NCBI GenBank assembly: GCA_037783545.1
Contig: JBBELK010000068.1
Location: 62,001 to 126,000, forward strand
DNA length: 64,000 bases
Reading direction: 5' to 3'
From: Henricia sp. BOLD:AAB3569
Lineage: Eukaryota; Echinodermata; Asteroidea; Spinulosida; Echinasteridae
The notes beneath the pieces were generated by a model. It was not told the origin of the DNA and ran no database searches. It was given only the letters and a program-made list of their open reading frames with translations. The translations under genes and the position numbers were made by a program. Below, piece by piece: positions 37,401 to 49,400 of this stretch; the stretch's first letter is position 1, and every line of letters starts with the position of its first letter.

Positions 37401-40400
37401 TCAATATCATCAATATCATCAATATCATCAATAGCATCAATAGCATCAATAGCATCAATATCATCAATTTCATCAATATCATCAATTTCATCAACTGCAT
37501 CAATTACCCACTCCCCCCCCCCCCCCCCCCCCCATGCCAAGGCCGTTCATGCACAATCAATGGGGAATTCCCATGTGGGACTGCTGGCCTGGTAGCTTGT
37601 AACTGATACAGCGGGTGAATGAACTTACCCAGGCCACACAAATTCTACAATATGTTTCTCAAGCATATAATGTATAAAGTCATGGAAAATGAGATTTTAA
37701 CTAAATTCATACGCAGAGTAATTAACAAAAATGCATAATTAGCCAGTCGGATAGCAACCGGTTGTCAAGAAAGTGAACCCCAAGAATACTTACTCTATAC
37801 TTTGAGCCCATGATGGTAGTGGCTGTATCTAACACAACCGTCATCGCTAGGTGTCCCGTCTTGGATAATTCCTTCTCCTCGTAGGCCATGCAAGCTGCAA
37901 TGGCATCCAGTAGGACCAAGGGATCCATCGTGGTCTGGTTCTTGAGGTGGGAAATAGGCAGGGGACCTGAAGGCATGGACATGAAATGCGTAAAGGAACA
38001 CTCCGAAGTGCTAAAACAATTATTAAAGGGAAAGTATACCTAGGAAACAAAAGACATCGTGTAATTGAATATGTATTCAAGTAAAGCAAATTGAAATCCT
38101 ACCTGCTTGTTGGACCACAGTTACCAGAGTGAAGTGTCTGACAATGTTCAACATGAAGGGTACAGAGCTGCCACGCAGATCTTTGATTGCAACTGAAACT
38201 GAATATATTCCAAAACAAAAACTAGATTACATTGGGTTTTTCTGTGGTGATAACCCTCTTGAAGTCGGAGACTTGATATTAAGCCTGTCTATGCCTTTGG
38301 ATGGTTACGGAGAATTAGCTGGGTCAGTACTACCAGGGCAGAGCTGGTAGGGCCAATGATTTTCCGCGATCGCGGAAAACGGACGGAATTCGCGGAATCT
38401 GCCCTTTGAAACGGAAAACGGGATTTGAGTTTGAAGTAAAAAAAATTTTAAATATAGTGACAAAAACCAAACCTATTGAAATTTATCAAGCTAACTTAAC
38501 ACTGCATTCTTTATTAAGCTTCTTTTTGTTAAACTAAAAAAGCATCAGAAATCAGACCGTAAAAAGTTACGAGATTCACCGTTGACTCGACCAGATGTAC
38601 ATGTACGTCATGTACATTGCAAATGAATACACGTTAGACGCGAGGGCAAAATCATCACATTCACGGCACGATCTTTACATTTTTTTTCACCCAAATTGCA
38701 TTTTCTCCCTCACTGTTATCAACAATTATACTCAAACTAGCTTTTGTACGCTCTATATGAACACACACATTGATTTTTCATCTCGGAAAGGTCTAAAATC
38801 AACCATAAACTTTCAACATTTTGTCGCCAAAGCGAAAACAAAATGGCTGACAATTCGTTTCTGTGTGGAGGAGAAGAACACGGTGACGTCATGCAATGAT
38901 ACTGCAGTGCAACGGCTGTTACATGTTTCTTGTTTTTGTTGCAGCGATCAGTCAGTGAGTCAGTGCATTACGTTTTAGAAATTGCCAACTCCGGAACTGA
39001 ATCGGCCGTTGATTTAAAAAAAATAATTTACGATCTCATCATCTGCATCTCAATTCAAATTAACATTTTAAGAAGTCAGCAGTGCATCGTATACAAAAGT
39101 TATGTTTATAATCGACTCCCTGGGCATTAACAACCTTTTATCTATTAAAGAACATGAAACGGAATTTATTTTGTCTGAAACGGAATTCATGTTTTTCAAA
39201 AACGGAATTTGCCCTTTTCTGAAACGGAAAATCATTGGCACTAAGCTGGTATCTTAACTTGCTGGCTTGGGCTCAAGTCGGTGTGTATGCCTTGGGGTGG
39301 TTATACAGAATTAGCTGGGTCAGTACTAACAGGGCAGAGCTGGTCTCTCAACTTGGTGGCTTGGGCTCAAGTCAGTGTGTATGCCTTGGGGTGGTTATAC
39401 AGAATTAGCTGGGTCAGTACTACCAGGGCAGAGCTGGTCTCTCAACTTGCTGGCTTGGGCTCAAGTCAGTGTGTATGCCTTGGGGGTGGTTATGCAGAAT
39501 TAGCTGGGTCAGTACTACCAGGGCAGAGCTGGTCACGCGACTTGCTGGCTTGAGCTCAAGTCAGTGTGTATGCCTTGGGGGTGGTTATACAGAATTAGCT
39601 GGGTCAGTACTACCAGGGCAGATCTGGTCTCTCAACTTGGTGGCTTGGGCTCAAGTCAGTGTGTATGCCTTGGGGTGGTTATACAGAATTAGCTGGGTCA
39701 GTACTACCAGGGCAGAGCTGGTCTCTCAACTTGCTGGCTTGGGCTCAAGTCAGTGTGTATGCCTTGTGGGTGGTTATACAGAATTAGCTGGGTCAGTACT
39801 ACCAGAGCAGAACTGGTCTCTCAACTTGGTGGCTTGGGCTCAAATCAGTGTGTATGCCTTGTGGGTGGTTATACAGAATTAGCTGGGTCAGTACTACCAG
39901 GGCAGAGCTGGTCTCTCAACTTGGTGGCTTGGGCTCAAGTCAGTGTGTATGCCTTGTGGGTGGTTATACAGAATTAGCTGGGTCAGTACTACCAGAGCAG
40001 AACTGGTCTCTCAACTTGCTGGCTTGGGCTCAAATCAGTGTGTATGCCTTGGGGGTGGTTATACAGAATTAGCTAGGTCAGTACTACCAGGGCAGAGCTG
40101 GTCTCTCGACATTGTGATGGCGACAGTGTCAACCGTCAAGCATGCGCTAACTAAAAATAATAATAGAAGCTGTGCATTTAAACGATGCATAGTATCTAAT
40201 ACGACTGTTAATAGGTGCCGTGGCCATTATTATTACCGCTGCAATCATAGAATCACCAGAACAATTTCGCTTCAACTAGATGGCTGCCTGGCCAAGGCGC
40301 ACAACCCTATCAGCAGTTAGATTGCGGCATTTTCCCCCAACAACTTCCCAAATATCGCTCGGGTTGACGAGGCAATTAAGATTATGAGGTCATGACATAA

Positions 40401-43400
40401 GGATATGGTGGCCATTTTGAAAAATGGCGGCCATTTTGAATTTTCAAGTGGCTAACGGGCTTTTCCAAAAAAGTGGCCCAAGAGGGATATACATGCAAAA
40501 TTTGGTGCTTGTATCCAGTTTTAAAAGATTGTTTCACTTATCTGCTGTACTAGATCAAGTGTCTGGTCCAGGGACACAAACACTTTGGCACAAGTGGGAC
40601 TCCAGATTATGAGCACGGCTGCATACCCACTAGACTACATGGCCAATAAATATAGATGCAACTTGACTCACTAATCATTGCAGTAAGTGCATGTTGAAAA
40701 GCAGTCCTTGACAAGGTATCTGGACACTTGTATGTATGAGGCGAGGCACGAGGAATGTCGCCAGTAGTCATGCTGGGAATAAATAAACAATATCACACAT
40801 CATGTGATTAGTGTGATTAATCGATATTAATCGATGGCTGATAGGCATTATTATATACCTCATACATTGATTCTCGTTCACTGATTGGTTAAAAGCAGAT
40901 CACGCGACATGAATTAGTTCAACCATTTCAGTGGGCAACTGAAAAAAGTACTATTGTTTGACCTTTTGCGCCATAGGTCAAAGGATAGTACTTTCTAAAA
41001 GTCAGGCATGAGAATGGGTTGTGTTAGAAAAAACTGGAAAATAGCGATTCACTATTAATGACCCAAACAAGCCGTAGGCTTGGCCTGAGCCGAAGGCGAG
41101 GCATGCCGGGGTTCTCAGGGGGCCAGGGCCCCCTGTCGGGGGGAGGGGGGGGGGGGGGGGGGGGGGGGGGGTTGAAGGGGTCAGCGCCCCCTTTGAAAAA
41201 TGTTGACAATTTAGGTACTGAAAAGTAGCATTTTCAAGCAATTTTCAATGTAATTTTTAGATCTAAATGTCCATAGGCCCTATTAAACAGCGGAAATAAA
41301 CACAATTGACACTTGAGAATCTAAATGTATCACTCTTAGGATCGTTTTAAACACCACCATCAGACCATCGATCGTGAAAATTGCAATGTCAAAAACATTT
41401 TAATCAGGTACATTACAAGATCAACCAGTTTTGTTTTAAATATTTACCATGTTTACCTTGAACAAATGTGGATAATATTAAAAAGAATCCAGGCAACATC
41501 GATCGTTGAAGACCATGAAGACGGTGCAGCGAATGCTAGGATAAAATCGGTTCTTGCCCATTGTTTGCCGCATCGCATCGCGCCAGCCACGCATGCAGTG
41601 CTGCACACGTGCATGCATCACACACCACACGCAATGCACGGTACGACCGTACCATGCCGTACCGTTGCGTGATGCAGGCAAAGATGCGCTTGCTTAGAGA
41701 ATAGAATAGAATAGAATAGACCTTTATCACGGTGCGTCCATCTTTGTCTTGTTCCCCATAGTACGTGTCGGGCACGATCAGTGCGTCTGCGTGACCGCGT
41801 GTAATCTCCTGTCCACGCTGCACACTCTCTTAACTGCGCGTGCAACGCCCGTGCCATTGTGATGCACACAATGTAACATTTCAAAACGGGACCAAACTTT
41901 TTTTTTCTGCGAGCCTCGCTTTGGTTACGTTCATTTTAATAGGAGAAAAGGGAAGATGGCCACACCCTGATAAAGGTCTATTGGGCCAAAGGTTTTTTTT
42001 AGTAATTAAAAAAAATACAACAATGGCCTCCGGAAGTTCCCCTTTGCAGCTCCGAGGGTTAAAGAGGCCCTGTTGTCAGAGGATGGAGTAACGTTTACTG
42101 AACCACTTTGCTGAGTTTCGTCACTTACCTGGAGTGGGACAAGAGCTGATACACGGCTGGTTTGCTGTCATCCAGGTTCATTAGGCTGATGATGAAGTGT
42201 CGGATAACTTCAAAGGCTTGCCGGCGATAGTACGGCTCCGTAGTCTGGGATTTCAGTTTGTTTAAGGCCGTTTCTATGACCTGGTCAAGAAACACAAGAT
42301 GGAATTTTGAAGACTTTTAAAAGACAAAACGACCGTATGATAACATTTCACATGAAAAACATTAAAGGCACAGGCTCGTCAGCAATGCGCACGCGCCAAA
42401 TTCGTGCCACGAAATACGCAGCTCTATGCCTTTGCTATGGAGCTGCGTATTTCGTGGCACGAATTTGACGCGCACGCATTGCTGATGAGCCTGTGCCTTT
42501 AATGGGTTGATCAAAGATTTAACTTGAGTTTGAGATTATGAACTTTCATTCTCTGAAAATTTGTGACAATCAGGATTGATTCCATCTTTCAAGGGAAAAC
42601 ATTAAATATACCGAGCGTGTGTAAGTCCGTGTACATTGACAGTACTACATATTGTGCAATGGAAGACGACCAAATTATTGGCACCGAACGGCATAAACGT
42701 CCATGAAATGATGCTGGATTATGTCACACACACGTTCTCAATAACGTGAAAATTATCCAGGGTTGTGAGTGGAGAACCAAACTAAAATCTGAAAAAAATC
42801 TGAGACTGCAATAGTGAAGCTGAAATTGCGAGCGCAAAGCCCGAAGCCCTAACGGCGTAGGGACCGGGGGCCGCTTAAATTGCACCGACATCTTATCACA
42901 CTGACATCGGGTGCATGTTATTGCTTCGAGAATGGAATTTTGTACTGAAAAGCAGGCTTGCACATGGCGTGCGCTAGCAAGTACAGTAGAAAAGCGGAAA
43001 ATAAAAATAACGCTTACGCATGGGGGGAAGAGCAGAAATATGTCGGGAGAAAAAAAAGATGAAATTAAATTTTGGCAATTTTAAAAAAAAAGCTGAAATC
43101 AGCTAAAAATCTGAAATTTCACACCCCTGATTATCAGAGGCTGAAACTCTTGCAGAAATTGATTGTTTTGGCTTCAGAATCGTTTGTTAATTTATGAAAT
43201 CGGTAAGCTATCGCTAGGAATCAGATCAAGATAAAGGTTGGTGTTTCCACGGTAAAGGGGGCATTTTGGCAATGCAGACCATATTTTCCAGGAAATACCT
43301 TTGTCTGGTCTCAAAATAAAAGAAATAAGTTTAAGTTGTTCTGAAGAGATAACTTAGGCCCAAAAAGGGTTACAAATAGTGTGACAACATGCCTTTCTAA

Positions 43401-46400
43401 AAACCCTGTGTACAAATTTTCACAATACACTCGTAACCGGGACGGACACTTGTGTTACATTTTAGGCCGTTCCCGTTATATTGGAAATTTGTACACAGGG
43501 TTTTTAGAAAGGCATGTTGTCACACTATTTGTAACCCTTTTTGGGCCTAAGTTATCTCTTCAGAACGACTAAAACTGATTTATTTTATTTCAAGACCAGA
43601 CAAAGGTATTTTCTGGAAAATAGGGTCTGTATTGCCAAAATGCTCCCTTTACCGTGGAAGAACTCTATTTTCCCACCTTACTGACTGGAAGCTGAACCTG
43701 GCTCTTATGATCAGGGAAGTGAATGGTAACACACGGTCCTTCCGAATCTTCATCTTTGTACGTCAGCTGTGCAAGAAAAGTCAAGTTTTCAAAATAAACT
43801 TTCAATTTCCGTGCAACTCGAACATACGTAGCACCACCATGTGTTTCTGTTAAAGAGGGATTTTCTAACAAAGCGGTCGACATCGGTGTATTCGTCTATT
43901 GCACAAACAATTCAGATTTGATTTGATAACGAATACCTAATTTAGATGTTGAAGTTTAGTTAGGAAGAACTAAACTTCAAATTTTTTCAAATCTTAAAAG
44001 AAATTCTAAATGGGTAATTTCCAAAATTAGGGGTCCCAGTTACGTACGACACCGTCTGCTTCAAAAATCACCACTCATGATCACAAATTCTCAGTAATTG
44101 ACTGTGGCCTGTGATTATAGGGGGCAGCATCATTTTTTTCAATATTTTGTTTTCTGATTCCTGAAAAATATTCAAAACAAAAGACCATAAAGGCTTATAA
44201 TTTGTTTGGTGTCCCGGGTTACCTACGCCAATGAAATTTGGCTGTAGAATGAGTTTGCATTAACCTTGGTGCCATATCTACACACAAACATTAAATTTGA
44301 GTGGCATTTGTTCAAATAAAAATAATTATTTTCTACTGGGAAACCACTTTCAATCATTAAAAACACTTGGAAATCTTAAAAAGCATGTCACACTTTTGGA
44401 CCCCTAATTTTGGGAATTACCCAAATACTGGTCTTACCCGCTGTGGTTCCTTTAACATTTTACGATTTCCACCGCCAAATTTCCCCAGGACACGGAAGGC
44501 AACATGGGCAATGTTATCGTTCCGATTTCGGAGAGTCCGCCACAGAGCCTAGAGATTAACAATCAGTTCATATTAGAAACAAGTGTACACATTACAAACT
44601 ATTCATTTAATGATTAAAGCCCCATTACACCATTTGCAATGATCCAAAATTTTACTTCTCAGGTTGACACAAAAAACTCAACTAAAAGTGTTGATAGCAA
44701 TGGTAACAAACACCACATTATATTTTCCTGTGTAAAATGGTACCTTTGTGCAAAATAGTACCCTTTTTAAAAATAATTTGCAAATTATTTTGTTAACCAT
44801 CCATTCTACATAAAAACCATACATGATCTTTAAAGGTTTAGTGAAGTGAAAATTATTATTTGTTTTTATACACGAATCAGAAGATCAGAGTGTTGCAGAC
44901 AAAGGGGCAAACTGAAATTTGTTTTCATTTCAGAAAAAAGTAAACTTTTCTCTACTTAAAAATTTTCTTGACAGACGAGGGCACTGTTTATTGCTAGTCA
45001 TGAAGGGAACCCACAGTTGAAAAACAAAGAAAGAACATTACATTTCAAACAGTAACAGTAGCCCACTGATCTGTTTCTGACCCAAACAAACTTGTTGGGA
45101 TTGTTGCAAATGACATACTAAATCAACAAACTCAGTAAACTGTTACAGATCATAACACCAAAAAGTCACTGAAAATGACAAAAACTTTTGTACACAAGTC
45201 AATGGAGATTTCCTCTGTTGTCACGTCCTGAGATGACATCATGGATTTGCTCATGAATATGGACATTCATTAGCATAAAAATAGAAAACTTGCAATTACA
45301 CCAAACCGGAACAATCAAATTTTCTGAATTTGACGGAAATCTACTATTATTATATTTAATAAAAACCCTATATCACACGTCCTTTATAGTTTTCTGAAGT
45401 ATTACTGCATCTATGTGGCTGAAATTTCTACAAGGCAGTTTATCAACATTATTCGTTAGTTATGTAATGCTGTTGTTTCTCTTTTTAAAAGTTTTCCAAT
45501 CATGTAATCCGTCTGTAAAAGTCTATTTTTATGGACTGAATTCAAACAGGGGGTGTTGGCACATCATGAAAATACCCGCTGTCACACTGTTTGGTGGAAT
45601 GACATTTTGTCGGCTCTGGACTTGTGAAAGACTTGTGATGACTCGACTACAACTCTGGCAGGGACTGAAAACCCAATACACATACTGACCCAGACAGGAT
45701 TCGAACCAGGGCCACAGAGGTGGAAGGCGAGGAACGTTCTGCAATATTAACCCGATTGTCTCATAATCTAAAGGTACACACCGGCCTACTGTTTACATGA
45801 TTTAGTGATGTAGCAGCATTGACAATACTTTTTTGATGGTCGTTGTGAAAAAAAATCATCAAAATATCCTGTAATTTACTAAAGAAGTGCAAAATTAACA
45901 AAAACGGTCAAAATACGGGTTATACGCTTTACCAGCCATTGCAACTACGCGCGAGCTTCACGACTTTGTCACAAACGATTCGCTTTTTTCCTACCCGGGA
46001 AATCTCCAATTAGCCCAACGAAGCCGGTGTGTACCTTTAAATTAAAAAAAAAACGAAAATGTTTGAAATGCATGGCATAGCCCCGTTACCTGCATGAGTT
46101 CTGCTCGGACTGGCTGGATGTGCTCATATAGGAAATCTGGCTGCAGGTTATCCACACAGAGCTCCAGAGTCCGTAAGCCCTGTCGTTTAAAAGAAAATAA
46201 AATAAACAAGATTGACAGTGTTTCTCTATGGTCTTACAGAGTGAATTATAGGCATCAATATGGACACAAGCTTTTCTGTGCAGTTAGTCACTAAAGGTTT
46301 CACATTTAACCCTCGGAGAGGCACTGCCTAAAAAAATTGCACGGAGGCTCCAAGGGGGAGATTCCGGAAGGCACTTTGTATAATGCGTAAATAACACTGC

Positions 46401-49400
46401 TTGGCAGATACAATCCTTTCTATAATAGCTGAATGGAGGTCCCCTCAAGACACAGCTGTTTACTGGGCACGCATTCTGGATGAATGATAGCTGCTTTTAT
46501 GCATGGCAGAAAAAGGGCCTTACTCAAAGAACATATAAAGAACATTATGTGTGTACACAAATCAATGGGCCTGGGCTTGAGGCCAAGATTTCCCAGGATG
46601 GACCTGACCAGTAAGTGAACTCAACAATAAAAGGTGACTACAGGGACACAGACTAGGGTAAGCGATTAAAGAGGAAGAATCCCCCTTGACGAAAATCCAG
46701 CATTTAGGCTTTTTTCGATAGTCCAAACATCCCTCTTGTCGACGTGGATTTTTATTATTTTTTAATTGTCGGTTTTAAGTGGATAAATTGCAAGCAAAAG
46801 TGCGCTTTTCGAAAATGAGATTTTCGCGATTTCTGAAACGCTCATTAGGTATTCATGATATGCGCGTGACCCCGTGACGCAATCCTGAGAAAGAGAAGTC
46901 AACACGATAGTTAGCTCCATACGTTTACACGCAAAAAACTTGGAAAACCGTCTCTTTCAGATGGTGTTTTTTGAAGAATTTTGTTGTTCCGAAAAGCCAG
47001 AGATATGCCCAGTAGCTGCGTGGTTGCATGTTTTACCAGACACTATGAAAAAAAAAGAGCAGAAATATTTTCTTTTCTATTACCAAGAGAGAGAAAAATG
47101 AGTCGCTCATTCTATAACTTGTACGGCCGATGTTCAAACACGTGGAAGCTACGCCCGCAGGGGACCGTACACAGACCGCTGTGAATGCCGTTCGTTCCGT
47201 GACAAAACCACCTGTATTTACTTCAAAAGAGCTTCACTGTGAGCCACAATTTCATCGTTTTTTCACAAAACAGGTAATAGTAGATTGCTGTCATATTACA
47301 TGAAGTGTTTTTCACGTTTGTATTTTGAATTACAAGGACAAAATAGGCATGATAAACATTCACTTCGTGTATTTTCCATTCAATACTGCACAGACCGTTT
47401 TGTATGTTTCTCAGGATGACGTCAAAACCCTGTTGATAAACAAGCCGAGTGACCTCGAGCGTTTCAGAATTTGGGTGAAGAGGGTCGGAACTGCTTTACG
47501 TTTTAAGCAAAAGCCTGTCGATTTTTTGTGAAAAACAAGTTGTGATGGTGTTGTAGACACATACACCTACATGATAAACAGAAAAACTAAAAAAATGTGG
47601 AAGGGGGGATTCTAGCTGTTTAAGGATTACATAAAGTTTGAGGGGAATTGGGCCAAAGGTATTTCAGTAAAATTAAAAAATGTGCCTACCGGAAACCCCC
47701 CTTATTAAAATGAAGAAACTTGCACGACGTACCTGACTAACGAGCGTCTGTGAGCCATTCAATGCGGAGACCAACGGGTCCATGAGCATGGGTAGGTATG
47801 GTAGCAGTGAACTCAACCGGACTGGTACGGTCAAACACAGCTCCACAAAGAGATCCTTCATGTGCTGTTTGTGCAGTCCACTCTGCAGCTGGTTTAAACC
47901 TGTCAGCAAAACATGGAATAACAACAAACGTGTTGATAAATGAGAGCCCTGACAAACACTGACTGAAGTTATCAGTCAATCAGGTTGGCATGGTGGTTCT
48001 TTCCTCGCCTTCCACCTCTGTGGCCCTGGTTCGAATCCCGTCCGGGTCAGTATGTTGGTTCTCAGTCCCTGCTAGATTACGTGGATACAGAATTGTGTAA
48101 GCGTTTTCCTCCCACCTCTAAAACTAAAAATTTCTTCGTCGTCTTCTCTTCACAGGTTTCTTCAGGCTTACAAGCTACAGTGCACTTTAGAGGAATCCTT
48201 GGTTTCAATACCAGAAAGAATTAATAATGATAATTTCTTTGTGAACGCTATATTAAAACAAAACAAAATCACCTTGCAGAAGGTCAGGTAACAGCGGTAG
48301 AAACTCCTGATAGAGCAGATCATGGCTGCCACCTCCAATGGATCTAAAGAGCGCCCTCAAGAGGAGGAAGTAATTGTAGGGTTCCTTGGCTGTGGTAGCA
48401 AGCTCCATGGAACGGTTGACAATCTTGTGCAGGTGGGGCTGTGTGTTCAAACCAAAATCAAGGGTATGTATGATCAATTATGCACCTATCAACTGTTCCC
48501 CCACCCCTCCCTTAACCCCCACCTCTCCTCACCCCTCTCCCTGGACTCTCAACCCCCTTCCCCAACCCCTTATATAGCATTCTCTAGATAAAAGGCTCAC
48601 ATAGGTTCAGTCCCTTGAAGAGCGCTATGAGAGTTTATGTACATACAGAGTACCAGAAAAAGGGAAACCCAGGAATGCCAGTGGCTCTTACCTTCAGGGC
48701 CGGAACAAAAATCCACTATCATAACTGCATGTACATGTATGTACATGTACGTACGTGTGCACGGACTTGTCAGCACATGTACAGTATGTACATGTGCATT
48801 GACAGTGTGCAATGTCACCGGCACCACTGCTGTATGGATACAGCACCCTCTATAGTCTATGTACTTCTGATCAATAGTCTGGTTTTGTGGTACTTTACCC
48901 GTGAATGATTATGGCCGGGATACAGACATACTGCATGTGTGCAAATCATGTACATAGGCTGTACATACATGACACAGGCCAAATCCGGACATCGTTGATC
49001 AGTATGCGAGACAATTTTCCACGTTTTTGGGGACTTGAAGAGTTAAAAATAATATTTCCGGCCGTATATTTTTCCGGCCTGGAAAAAAGGCTTTGCCGGA
49101 TTTCTTTTTCCAGAATAAGAAAAAGCCGGAATTCCGGCTATAGCCGGAAGACTGGCATCGCTGGAAACCAAAATTAAATTGCTAATTACTCAGTAATGCC
49201 CGAGAATTTTGGAAAATGGCAATACTATCCGTTTCATCGCCATATCCTCTTTCTTATGACACCAAGAAATACATAATATCTTCATGGATGACTGATCACC
49301 GATGGTTCAAAGTGACCCTGTCAGAAATAGATTATGAATAAAAAGACAAATAATCACTTTAAAGCACTACGTATTTTTAAACTGATTATTGGTCTTTTTT

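Noticed and set aside
37722-38089. Three overlapping minus-strand frames around 37794-37966 as separate genes
   Set aside because: One frame is TRRAP exon 16; the others are its shadows.
38595-38978. 127-codon frame inside the hAT-like element as transposase
   Set aside because: No BED finger or hAT dimerisation motif visible; composition is non-coding-like.
39281-40320. Overlapping open frames of 74-137 codons in the 95-bp array
   Set aside because: Each is the repeat unit read through successive frames; they rotate frame with the 94/95-bp period and lie in a TRRAP intron.
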